From the NCBI GenBank assembly GCA_010094045.1, contig ML986621.1:124001-188000 (forward strand): a stretch of 64,000 nucleotides of DNA. Reading direction: 5' to 3'. A program made the position numbers and the translations under genes. The notes below the pieces were generated by a model. That model was given only the letters and a program-made list of their open reading frames with translations, was not told where the DNA came from and searched no databases. Shown piece by piece: positions 21,878-32,406 of the stretch. How positions within the stretch are numbered: the stretch's first letter is position 1; every line of letters starts with the position of its first letter. This DNA comes from Lojkania enalia. Lineage: Eukaryota; Ascomycota; Dothideomycetes; Pleosporales.

Positions 21878-22567
21878 ACCTAGCTTTCAACACTTATCGC
21901 ATCATGCATCATCTCTATTTGATCCGCCTACACCATAATCTTTCTTAAGCGGCCAATCGCCATGGTCGTATGGAGGGAGTACTAAATAAATGCAGTAGCC
22001 AAATTATTATAACATAGCAGGGATTTTCTATACCACGTGCAGTTGTTTAGAGACGTGCGCACCTGTATGGCCCCAGTGTGAAAGTAGTGAAACGGATCAT
22101 GTTGCAACGTGGACCTCTACCTTCTACGTCAATCTCGTTCGAAAGTAGTTGTGGAGGATATTTGTAGATGAAACACAAGCCTATAGTTTCCTAGCAGCAC
22201 TTATGCCCATGTTTCTACGTAGATCAATCAAACTGGCATGTCAAAGAATTCTCCAAGGGCACCTTGTAATGAAATATGTAGGGCAGGTGCTATACCGAAG
22301 GAGGAACAGCCCAATACCTCGACAGGGAAGTTATAGCGGAATGGCAACAGAACCCAGATATCTTATTTCGACGTTCATGAACGAATTCCATTCCCTATCA
22401 TCCACGTAGCGCGGTGCAAGATACAATCACGAATTAGAAAAACTCCCCGAAGGCCTAAAGCAGTCCGCCACCGACTATGATACAATTCTAAGCACAGCGT
22501 TGATGCTATTGTAGCCCACGCTTTAATCTCCCACGTATTTCATAGCGTCTGCCGCTAGCGTGCCTCA
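21878..22567. other. Intergenic, no supported gene
   Basis: No motif was seen in the open frame at 22149-22409 or elsewhere. It likely contains the 3' ends of the F-box gene (+) and of the doubtful small gene (-), which converge here. Confidence 0.45.
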
Positions 22568-23013
22568 TCACTTTTTGAAGCCCTTAAACAGATTAGACGC
22601 AGTAGCCTTCTTCTTCCACTCCTTGGAGGTCTGGCTCATATTGGGTTCCGTTCTCTCTACGAATGTCTGACTATGAAGCATATGATCCCTTCCCCAAGTC
22701 CCATTAAGGGTTTCCGGCTTGATTCTAGGCTCTATGAATGTTTCCCCTGGCTTCCTAATCTTCATGAGGAACAGCTGGGGAGAATTCTCCGCCGTGGGAT
22801 TTCGTTGGTTGCTGATAGCTTTGCATTGACTGCTGGTAGTTTTGCGTTGATTACTGGTCACGTTGCGATGATTACTAGTAGCATTTCGTTGACTGCCAGT
22901 GATGTTTCGACTTGAACGGCTCCCATCAAATAGGTGTTTAGCTATCCTTGGTATTTGCTCGGTTTGCTTTGCTCACCTTGATGAGATCTGAAGGATTTCA
23001 TAGTCTTGTTCAT
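22568..23013 (-). CDS. Possible small repeat-containing protein, doubtful model
   Basis: The minus strand has a 124-codon open stretch (about 22941-22568) ending EWKKKATASNLFKGFKK. Its N-terminal part consists of heptads of the form SNQRNxT. A candidate first exon (23013-22977, MNKTMKSFRSHQ) joins in phase through GTGAGC and GATAG, but the intron would be only 35 nt, which is shorter than usual. The product would be about 136 aa, basic, with several N-x-T sequons but no signal peptide. I do not recognise a family. It could equally be noncoding sequence carrying a tandem repeat. Confidence 0.28.
22815..22915. repeat. 21-bp tandem repeat, about 4.5 degenerate copies
   Basis: Successive units of about 21 bp resemble TAGTTTTGCGTTGATTACTG with substitutions. 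They start near the GATAGCTTTGCATTGAC copy and end at GATGTTTCGACTTG. The period is a multiple of three, and the minus strand encodes heptapeptide repeats (SNQRNxT-like). Confidence 0.7.
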
Positions 23014-23965
23014 TGTCGATACTACTATTTGGAATTCAAGTTTACGCCTTTCTGTGAAGACTTCAGAATCAGCAAAAGCTCCTTTGATATCACGCGTCAA
23101 GATCACTGCACAGATATGCACCAGATGAAACGCACATTGCGATCTTACCTTACGAAACGAAATGAAATTTTGACGGAGATGAGTGTTGTGGGTGGAGGAA
23201 ATTTGATGATGGCGTTGGGTATTACTTTTATGGGGGTGCTCGCTCCATTTCGGTGTCACCGGCAACGGGTTGGCTTGCTCGTCACTGATTTATTTGTTTT
23301 TGGTCCTTTCACTGTTAGAATAAAACAGGCCGGCCCGATTCCCTTCCACCTCTACCCTACTCAGGGCGTATGACAGAAGTGGATAGATCTCCAACATGAT
23401 ACAACTTTGCTGTGGCTACTGTATCTTAGGGCCTGTGACCAAAGCTAAGGGCTGTAAGTATCATCTTGCATATAAACTAGGATAAGAAACCAATCTGGAG
23501 TTTCTTTCATTGTGCGCTTTAGTGCCCTAGCCTAGGATCTCTCACACTGTTTGATATATCGGATCACCTTTACTTGAACATTCTTTGACAGAGTAGGTAG
23601 CGGTCAACTACAAATCACCGTAAAGGCGGTGAGAGTCCTACCACACCAGCATTGATGTACTATTAGCCTTCAAGTACGGACCTTCCACCTCACTTCGTCA
23701 CTTCGTTTTACTGATACTCGCACAAACACAATTCATATGGGATTCCTACCCTAGGTCCGTGCACTTTCCACTCTGCGTTCCTATTGTAATAATAGAGCCA
23801 TTATCAAGTAAACAGACCGCTAGAACCAGTAAAAACACCGCTAGTATTGCTTTCCCCACACCCACCAAGGAGTCTCCACAGATAAAATCTATCTGTTCCG
23901 GTATTCTGCCCTACTATTTCCTTTGAGCTACCAGCAATCGCAAACGGAGAAACGTCTTATACACC
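23014..23965. other. Intergenic / 5' leader of the 779-aa gene
   Basis: No supported gene. The last 250 bp before 23966 are C/T- and A-rich, as expected for a fungal 5' leader and promoter. No TATA box stands out. Confidence 0.4.
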
Positions 23966-26305
23966 ATGGCCGTAAACACCGCTCAGTTTCCGGATTCCGA
24001 CAGCGATTATGTGGACCAAAAGAGCAAATCGACGGCGAACACCGCAAAGACTAAATCCAAGCCAAAGGAGAAGTCTTCATCCGCTCCGACGTCGGCAAAG
24101 CGCAAGAGGAACGTCTCTGGCGTCTTGAGTAGCCCTCCAGGCACTCTAGCTAGAACAAAGAAGTCACGTGCTCACAAGGGCGATGACCAAACAATTGTCA
24201 AAATCGAGTCGAGTCAAGGATCACCTTCAGTTCCGCACAGCTGCAGTGCCATTTCTCAGCCCTACGGCTTCAGTCAGGATGTGTGCCATGGACCTCTGTT
24301 TAATGCGTGGCCCGGAGGCAACCTCGGAAACTATGGCAATAATAGTGTCGAATCAAACCCGTATCTGACGCACTTCTCGACGCAGAGCTTCCCTAATCAA
24401 GATTACACTGGTGGTTTCTCGCCTCCCCCAGGTCTCACGAGCGCACCGCCCGCTTCGAACTTTAACATTTATGAGGACGTTGGCGCTCTGTGGGAAACAG
24501 TGGAACAAGATGACAACCGATGTAGGACGGCTGCGGAGGCTGAGTATACCCGCACTTCAGACGAGGATCCTGAGTATGACAATGACCCGAAGACCAAGAA
24601 AACCAAGAAGAGCGGTCAACCCCGCAAGAAGCGTGATCCACGCCCGAAGCTTCTGAAGTGGACTGACAACGACTGGAAGCTTGCATGTCTCGGCATAGTT
24701 TATGCATGTGGAGAAGCGGCCATCCCAATTCCTTTCGATAGAGCCGCCTCTGTCATCAACCCGAATTGCACAGCTAGCGCTCTCCAGCAAGCTCTCCTCA
24801 AGTTAAAGAGCAAGCAGGAGGAACTTGGACATCATATCCCCAACTTGAAGATGTCTTGGACCCGAAAGGCAGGGTCTGCCGTCAACCCTCTTCCACCGTT
24901 TAAGACGTCGGGCAAGCAGGTTAAGATGACCGACCAAAGCGTTCAGGTCAATATCTGCACACTTAAGACAGTCACCTTTGACCAAGGATGTACCGTTCCG
25001 GAAACCGAAGATGCCTATGCGGCTTCCTCTATTCCGATGTCAAAGATCATATCCACTCCTCCACTTTCTCCAGCCGATAAACGGTCCGAGGCACAGTCTA
25101 CAGCTTCTCCTTTGAAAGACTACGAGAATGTTCCCACTGGGAGTGCAGGCAAAGCTCAGGCTGATCTTGCTACTCTCCAGAATCTCACCCGGTCTAGCAC
25201 TGCTACGCTCGGAGCCCATGCTTCTACCAAATACCCTAGTCGGCCAGCTTCGCAAATTGCTACGTCTGTCCATCGGTCTGGTTGCCAAATTTCTGAAGTG
25301 GCTGGCTATGTTCATTCGCCTACCTCTTCTAGAATTGCCGGAGTGTTGGCCGTATCTAGTTCTGTTCAGACACCCACTGCTTCTGACTTCGTTCGATCGC
25401 ATACTCCTAGCTCTAGTCAGTCTCCCACATATTCCAGCCCCGTCCAGCAGCCTACTGCCTCTGCCTCCGTTCAGAATTCCGCTGTATCTGGATCTGCTCG
25501 GCACCATGCCGTTACTAGCTCCGACGTCATCCAATCTAGCCAACCACGAAACCACACACGTCCCGATACACGCATCCCGGCCCATGAGGCTCCGAGCTCG
25601 AATATTATGGCTCTCGCTTCGACTTCGATGCCGACTTTCAATTCATCGAATTTCGACGCTTCAGACTTGTTCAACCAAAGCACTCTTGCATTTGAGAGCC
25701 AGTTTGGCGAATGCAACCAGAACATGCAAACCGGCTTACCTCACTTCGACCTTGTGTCCGACTTCGGCATGAACAATTTCCAGTCTAGTAACAGCCTCGG
25801 TTACAGTGACGATACCTTGTTCAACGACGCATTCAATGACATGCACACTAATGGCTATGGCAGCAGCGGCATGTTTGGCCTTAGCGCCAATCATGATACT
25901 GAAGCAGGTGGCATCGTTGATCATGGCTTCTCCTTCAGTCAAACCGACGGGACTGCTGAGCTCTCTGACTCTTATCGCAGCTTCTCATACTGCCACATCG
26001 AGGGCTCGGCTGATCCCTTCAGCATCGATCAACGTTTCAACTATAGCCAAATGGACGGCATCCTTGACCTCGGACACCATCACGTCAAGTTCTCCCCCAC
26101 AGAGATTACTTTCAAGGTCTTCGAAGATGAGGGCAACAGCCCTATCCGCACATTTGAAGTCGGGCAGCCGCTGACGCAGGAGTTTAGTCCTTTAGGAGAT
26201 ACTGAGAATATGCCACCCCCAGGCTCCTCTCAGGGTGCAGATATGGACACGGATTGCAGTTCAGATTACGATCCCATCAATGAGACGGAGAAGGCTCGAA
26301 ACTAA
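23966..26305 (+). CDS. Putative nuclear protein with Myb/SANT-like segment (779 aa)
   Basis: One uninterrupted ORF, start context ACACCATGG. The N-terminus is rich in Lys/Ser with nuclear-localisation-type runs (SAKRKRNVSG, GQPRKKRDPRPKLLK). At about residues 227-285 a Trp-led helical segment (KWTDNDWKLACLGIVYACGE, then IPFDRAASVINPNCTASALQ and LKLKSKQ) looks like a three-helix Myb/SANT-type domain. The rest is Ser/Thr/Pro-rich low complexity, then an Asn/Phe/Gly-rich and acidic C-terminal half resembling an activation region. A PPPGL motif (GFSPPPGLTSAPP) also occurs in the 364-aa protein at 43563-44952. A role in DNA or chromatin binding is inferred from this composition. No named family is recognised with certainty. 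Confidence 0.75.
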   Translation: MAVNTAQFPDSDSDYVDQKSKSTANTAKTKSKPKEKSSSAPTSAKRKRNVSGVLSSPPGTLARTKKSRAHKGDDQTIVKIESSQGSPSVPHSCSAISQPYGFSQDVCHGPLFNAWPGGNLGNYGNNSVESNPYLTHFSTQSFPNQDYTGGFSPPPGLTSAPPASNFNIYEDVGALWETVEQDDNRCRTAAEAEYTRTSDEDPEYDNDPKTKKTKKSGQPRKKRDPRPKLLKWTDNDWKLACLGIVYACGEAAIPIPFDRAASVINPNCTASALQQALLKLKSKQEELGHHIPNLKMSWTRKAGSAVNPLPPFKTSGKQVKMTDQSVQVNICTLKTVTFDQGCTVPETEDAYAASSIPMSKIISTPPLSPADKRSEAQSTASPLKDYENVPTGSAGKAQADLATLQNLTRSSTATLGAHASTKYPSRPASQIATSVHRSGCQISEVAGYVHSPTSSRIAGVLAVSSSVQTPTASDFVRSHTPSSSQSPTYSSPVQQPTASASVQNSAVSGSARHHAVTSSDVIQSSQPRNHTRPDTRIPAHEAPSSNIMALASTSMPTFNSSNFDASDLFNQSTLAFESQFGECNQNMQTGLPHFDLVSDFGMNNFQSSNSLGYSDDTLFNDAFNDMHTNGYGSSGMFGLSANHDTEAGGIVDHGFSFSQTDGTAELSDSYRSFSYCHIEGSADPFSIDQRFNYSQMDGILDLGHHHVKFSPTEITFKVFEDEGNSPIRTFEVGQPLTQEFSPLGDTENMPPPGSSQGADMDTDCSSDYDPINETEKARN

Positions 26306-27309
26306 AAGTTGAATCATCCAGTATTCAAGCGACGTCTGAGCCCAAATCTTCAATCCCACGTCTGTCGCATGAGAAATTGGCCGTCATATGGAGTCTTCTA
26401 TGCACCAGATCTCTCGCTCGGATCTCTGTGATTCGACGATTCACAAAAAAGTGTATTATTAAAAAGTTTCTCTGGTTTAATAATTGCTTCAATTACCTTC
26501 CGGAGACTCGGAATGGCTTCGATCTGCTTGATTTACACCACAGTTTCGAAACATACTTTGGAGTCACAGTTTCGATTTACATCCCCGGATTCCCACCGTA
26601 AGTCGAAATCCCTCTCGGATTTTTATCACATCTTCGAAAGTACATTCCGGATCTTTCTTACGGATTCTTATAACAATGCCTGCATTCCCACTACAATTCG
26701 ACATCCGTATCCGTGTATCAACTCCAGTTCTGGCCCAAATTTTGGATTTCTTCTCACAGTTTCTTAACAATTTCTCTTAATTCCATTTCAGCAAGGTAAT
26801 AGCTTTAACACTATCAGTTACTCCATCATTAATGGCTTTAGCTTGGTGTTTCGGAAGGGTTGGTTGTTCAGGGTACACAAAAATCAGTGGAGGATCATCT
26901 GCCTGGCATTTGGATATCATCTAGCAGCACCCTATATTTCGAAGCCACATTGCTGGTGGATTTAGGCTATCGATGAACGTGGTGTATTATCATGGTTTAG
27001 GTCTGTCTTAGATACAATTATACCTTCAATACTCAAAAACAGCCCTCTAAATTGGTGATTTGCATGCATGTGGTTGTATGGTTTATCTCAAGATGAAGAT
27101 AGGAAACTAGCGACTGTTGCTCTAACGCAGATCTGTGAGACCACATTGTCTATAGACAACTCTGACGTGGAATCATGAGCTGTCATCAGTCGAACATAGT
27201 CCGATCATAAAACTCAATCACGACCATAATCTCAAACCTCTCCGCGCATGTACTAAGAATCCTACAGTAATCACACAGATTAACGACTCCAACCTCTATA
27301 GCCAGTACA
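26306..27309. other. Intergenic, no supported gene
   Basis: Likely 3' UTR of the 779-aa gene, then AT-rich sequence. Motifs such as GGATTCTT/CGGATTTTT recur around 26590-26670 without forming a clear repeat. Open frames at 26377-26767 lack motifs. Confidence 0.4.
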
Positions 27310-27829
27310 ATGCTACACAATACTCTCGTAAACGATGATCCGCCCCCATCCTCATTCTGGGTGCCCATCGATCTCTTCCAAGCTCAAGCTTGGCTCACCA
27401 AAACCGGCCACACCGATCTCCTGGGCCAACCCGGCAGCATCAGCTCCGAAGAGCTGGAGAAATATATTCCAAAGAAGACAGGGAGGCTGAGTGGGTGGCT
27501 GGGGACTGGACTGTTAGGGAGTACATTATGAGGGGGGGCAGATGCTATACCAGAGCGGGCATCAACGGCATGGGTTTGCGGAGGGGTTTAGGAGGAGAGT
27601 GATGGGGAAGGTTAAGAAGGTTGGGATGGGTAGATAGGATATAGTGCTGGGAGGGGAACTAGTAAGGAGTTCGGGAACGCAGGGCCTCGATCAGAACGAT
27701 CCGCTGGCCTGGTTTCAGGGCGGTCCTGCTAGTAACCAAAAAGCTCCACAGGCCTCGAATAATGCGCAAGGAAATCAGAATCAGTTTGGAGCTACGCACG
27801 GGAGTCCGCTGGCGGATTGGGGACAATAG
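27310..27829 (+). pseudogene. Broken gene fragment, family not recognised
   Basis: The frame starting at 27310 reads convincingly as protein: PIDLFQAQAWLTKTGHTDLL, GQPGSISSEELEKYIPKK, TGRLSGWLGTGLLG. It then hits a TGA at 27529-27531. The continuation CYTRAGINGMG is in the overlapping frame from 27390, and FRRRVMGKVKKVGMG followed by NDPLAWFQGGP...ADWGQ is in a third pattern up to a stop near 27829. At least two frame changes and a stop lie within 300 nt, so the gene is probably dead or badly truncated. No upstream exon with a start was found apart from the local MLHNTLVNDD. I cannot name the family. Confidence 0.45.
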
Positions 27830-28606
27830 AATCTTGCCGCGCTGCCGAGTCCTTAGGCCGCACACTTCCCAAGCACCCCATGGACGGAAGAGAGTATATG
27901 ATCAAACGATGCTGCTCGCAGCTCAAGGCTGGGAGCGCTGACAAACCGCGGGCTTGGACTGAAGACAGGAGCTCTAGAAATTGAATAGATAGGGGCTCCG
28001 AGAGTTATAGGAGCAGATAATATCCAGAATATATACTACTAGCTTAATTCGCTGGCAATATATAGCTAAATGACCTCAAGTACTTAGTATCCATCCTTTT
28101 TCCCACCGCACGTTCGATACTAGTTGGCAAGTCTAATTTGGGTGCTATGATGGTAGTAAATTCAGATGAAGAACTAGCGAACGATTGCTAAGGAAATTCT
28201 AGCTCATCCTATTATAGTTTAGTAGAGATTAGAGTATTGTTTGGGGTATATATTTCTTAGGTTTAAGAGTGACATTATGTACCCAAACCATAATTAAAAT
28301 CATTCTAGACTGAAAACGAGAGAACTATAACGCGAAGACGGAAAATTCATGATAGTGTTGTGAAATATGACCCGTGACATGACAATTTGGCGAATCAGGG
28401 AGAACGAGCGTCAGCCATGATTGCATCTAGATCCCAATCACATGCTTAATCACAAGACACTGTTGATTAAATAGCTATAACTCAAAACAAAAGGTCAGCG
28501 ACCAAGTGAGCGGTGTAACTTCAAACTCGACATGATACCCCTCTAGTCTACCTCCGTTCTGAAGCCATTCCCAACCAAAATTACCATCCTCAAGTACTGA
28601 GAAATA
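27830..28606. other. Intergenic, no supported gene
   Basis: AT-rich. It lies downstream of the sugar transporter (-) and probably contains its 3' UTR. No RNA gene or repeat was recognised. Confidence 0.45.
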
Positions 28607-30573
28607 TTAGACCTTCTCCTCCGTAGCGATATCCTCATGCTGTACACTCCTCTTCCTCTCCTGGTTCGCCGCGATATCAGCCAAGCTCTGCCCACGCTGA
28701 GCATTAGCATCGACATCGGCAAAATGCAGAGCAGGCCTGAATTTCTTGCTCTGCCAAGCTTTGCCAACAACGCCGTACAGTTCGTCAACTTGTTCTAGGG
28801 ATAAGCCTTTGGTTTCGTAGATCATGAAGTAGCTTTAATAAGATTAGCTTCGAGGTATATGATGAGCGGATGGATTTGACTTACACAAACGCTATACAGA
28901 CGAAACAGAACGAACCCCATACAAAGAACACTTTCGACTGAAGGTTGGCGTGATCCGAGTCTACCATGTAAGGAGTACTGTAGGCAATAGCCCAATTGAG
29001 CAGCCAATTGCTAGCAGTGGTCATAGACAAGCTCTTCGCACGAGCTTTCAAGGGGAACAGCTCGCCCGTCACGACCCACGCAACCGGCCCCCATGACGAG
29101 GCGAAAAAAAAGATATATATGCACACAAACGCGATGGCAGCGCGCTGTGCCGGAAGGTCGGTAGTACCCGCGACAGTTCCTGTAATGGCTACAATATATT
29201 GACAGACGCTCATGCCAACGGCGCCCATGAGTAGAAGGTTGCGACGGCCCATAACTTCGACCATCCATAGTCCGGGGAAGGTGGAGGCAACATTGACAGA
29301 ATTAGTGATGACTTGAATGATGAAGGGATTCTGGAAACCAGCGCGCTTGAAATACTGAGTTCCGTAATAAACTGTGTGGACTCGTTAGTTGTGGACGCAG
29401 AAACGTGGCTGATTCTATGACGTACAGATAAAGTTAACACCGGTGAGTTGCTGGAGAGCTTGCAAAAGACACCCAGTAATGACACGCTTTCCCAATGTTC
29501 CCTTGAAGCAATCAATATAGGTTGCCTTGCCAATGCTCATCTCGTACAGATGGTTCGCCTGGATTTCGTTCAATTCCTCGATGACCGCAGGATCATCTAC
29601 TGGTAGACGACGCAGCTTGCCTAGAGACTTTGCTGCATCATCGTACCTGTCCATCTTAATTAAGTAACGTGGAGTTTCCGGAAGCAAGAATAGGCTGTAC
29701 TTTGTCAGTCTTCAATCTAATAACCCAAATACATCACAAACTTACCCAACGACAAGAATCAAAGACCAGGCAAACTGGACGGCGACTGGAATACGATATG
29801 ATCCAGAGTCATCGCGATCTTTGGTGCTGTTGTTCACAATAGCAGCTAGGAATAGGCCAATAGTAATAGCGAGCTGATATGCACCAACAATGGTACCTCG
29901 AATCCACTTGGGCGAAGTCTCAGATTGATACATGGGAACTGGATGATTTATTAGAGGCTTTCGAGGGTTGCTCATGGCGAAATAGACTCACTCAACGCCG
30001 AGACTAAACCAACACCAAGACCGGCGAAGAAACGCCCAGCAATGAATAGTGGCTGCGAAGTCGATGCCGTCTGCAGGATAACACCAAGGTTGAAGACTAA
30101 GCCAGAAGCAGCCATCAAGCCATATCGGCGACCAAGGAGCTATTTGACATTAGCAATTTGTAGCCAAGTGTTATGGAACGGGGTCAGTTCGTACGTCTCC
30201 AAACGGCGCGGCGAATAGCGCGCCGAAAAATGTTCCGGCGGACAGAATGGACACAATGAGGGAGTCTTGTGAGGCTGTGAGCTCATTATCGTCTGTGGTT
30301 GAGAATTCTCTGAGCCAATATGGCATCGCGATGATGCCGGATATTGTTCCAGTATCATATCTGGTATAGAGGATTAGCCATGCGCGAATGTATATTGTCA
30401 AGTCAACGAGATACATACCCGAATAGTATGCCACCGAAGGCTACGAAAAGTCCAATGCAAATAGCCGGCCTGCGAACGTGAGTTGTTAGGAATTCAAGGG
30501 AGGATGGGTAGATGACTTACCATGCCTTGCCAGGGACATCGTCCGGCTTCTTGAGCATGAATTTGCTAGGCAT
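28607..30573 (-). CDS. MFS sugar transporter (high-affinity glucose-transporter-like)
   Basis: Eight exons: 30573-30521, 30469-30419, 30360-30195, 30139-29992, 29938-29746, 29694-29426, 29371-28885 and 28832-28607. They join in phase to 530 aa with 12 expected membrane helices. Sugar-porter signatures are present: FGYDTGTISGIIAMPYW in helix 1, LLGRRYGL, AGRFFAGLGVG, IPMYQSETSPKWIRG, LPETPRYLIK, QQLTGVNFIFYYG, VMGRRNLLLMG, GPVAWVVTGELFPLKAR and the C-terminal YETKGLSLEQVDELY. It should import hexoses by proton symport at the plasma membrane. Substrate preference cannot be read from sequence. The long hydrophilic C-terminal tail carries Lys residues that could be ubiquitinated. CreA-type sites are clustered upstream. 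Confidence 0.92.
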
Positions 30574-30689
30574 GGTGTCTAGATCCTACTTGTAGCACGT
30601 AGATGTTAATGATAGTTTGAGGAGAGCTCTGCGCGATGCATTTGGTACGCGGCGCACATCAACCCTTTATCTGGGAGCACCTACGGGGG

Positions 30690-30945
30690 CCCCGCAAGCG
30701 CCAACCCTGTCCCCATGTCGCGGTGTGAAGGAGCTAGGACCCCTCTCACGGAACATGCTCTCACGCGGATGCTCTAGGCATCCAATCCCCGGCCCAACAG
30801 CAGACGCCTACTGACGCGGTCGCCGAGAGGTTGCATGTGGCTGGGGCAAAGATGATTCCCCCAGATTCAAGGTTCTTGTTCAACGGGTGACCACCTACGT
30901 GGGCGGCGATCCATAGCTGCTGCAACGCGGGAATCAGACCTGGGG
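30690..30945. promoter_or_regulatory. Cluster of CreA/Mig1-like hexamers upstream of the sugar transporter
   Basis: Four matches to SYGGRG on either strand lie at 30690-30695, 30787-30792, 30841-30846 and 30940-30945, 117-372 nt upstream of the transporter ATG. About one would be expected by chance in this length. CreA-mediated glucose repression is known for such genes, but here it is inference. Confidence 0.3.
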
Positions 30946-32406
30946 ACGATGAGCAGGTGACCAATAGGGAGTATTATCGGTAAGTCACAACAAAGGGTTA
31001 GGGCCATGCAGCTCGGAGATGGAGGTCGGGGTAAGCCAGCCAAGCGAAACGCCCGGCAAAAGCTTGCCGCTTTTGACAGGGCAGACAAGAGTATCTATAC
31101 GTCAGCCAAGGACACGCGCCGACGTCGTATTGCGATGTGCAGTCGAATTTTCTTTGGCGACTGGGAGGGGAGCAGCAAATTTGGCAGGAGATAACAATGG
31201 TGTGCATTTTGGGACAACCTACATGGGGGCTGGCAATTGTGGAAAAGGAAGCATCGTAAGATGATGAAAAAATTCTAGTAGGATGCTGTGCTCCCAGACG
31301 AACAGGCCTCGGAGCGCTCCTTCGAGCCGCCTAGGATTTCGCTCTCCTCTCACGACTGCGGCTCACCCTGCTCTTCCCTCGCCCATGGGTTGCGAAGGGT
31401 AAATTGGCCGATAAAAATCTGCCAATAAGCCGGCGCAAGACGCCGTGTAACCGGCCAAGCCGTGCGTGTTGCGCCGAGTCCAGATGTGGTGCGGCCAACC
31501 AAGTCCGCCGCTGCTTACTGGTATAGTTGAGTTGGCCTGAGCTGCTTGTGTTGATGCGTGAGTGGTGGTGTCGTGCTAGGATCTCCGAGAAGGTTCGTGT
31601 CGTCACATGTCGAGCACAAGGGTTGTCAAGACTGCTTGGCCATGAGCGGGGCGCGTGGCATCCGTCCTGTCGTTGCACTGCTTTCCCCTCGCGTAGATCC
31701 CGAATCGGTCTCTACTAGTCCAATCGCAGCCTAGCCTGAGACAATCTCCAGAATGCATCTCGCTGCTCGCACCAGCACACACGTTCTTGGCAGACACCTA
31801 TCACGGCCTGTCTATACCACGCGTCCTGTCTGCAGGGTCAAACTGCGAACCCAGTTCTGGGATCTTAATTGTGGTGTATACTCGTGAATGGCGTTCTCAA
31901 CAGCCTCAGGAGATCTTCTTTTGCATATATTATCCTACTTGTTGCCTCTTAGCAATATATACTCTATATGAGCTAGACTCATTAATGGGCCCACTTGAGG
32001 CATGCGGATGCAACGGTTCCTTGATACTCCAGTCTCATGTCCCGAGGCCGTTGAACTTCCTAACATAAAAGCTGCTAGTGGCGTGTGCTAGGGGCCGAGT
32101 CCCGAAACACGTGATGCTAAGTATTCTAGAAAACATCGAGTGGACACCTAATCGTTCGATCATGAGAGGTATTTGGATTGCCGTTACACAAGCCCAACAA
32201 CTTGGCGCCCTAGGACCCAGTTCGGCCCTGAAGAGTATTTTTCTAGAAGACTTCACTGTTGCATCGGCCAGGTAGCCTATAGCCGCATCTTGCACAATAT
32301 GGGAACACGAAATATCCGCCAACCCTCAAAATAGAAAGGGTAGAATTCTAGAACCCATCCCAAACCCGGTATATGGGATTCGTTCTGCAGGTAGTACACA
32401 AGACTA
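30946..32406. other. Intergenic, no supported gene
   Basis: The far upstream region of the transporter and the 3' flank of NOP2. Small overlapping frames at 31006-31797 and 31787-32322 have no motif. No RNA gene was recognised. Confidence 0.45.

Noticed and set aside
25040..25585. 181-codon minus-strand frame within the 779-aa gene
   Set aside because: Antisense shadow of a Ser-rich coding region; Arg/Gly/Ser composition follows from the complement of Ser/Pro/Thr codons.
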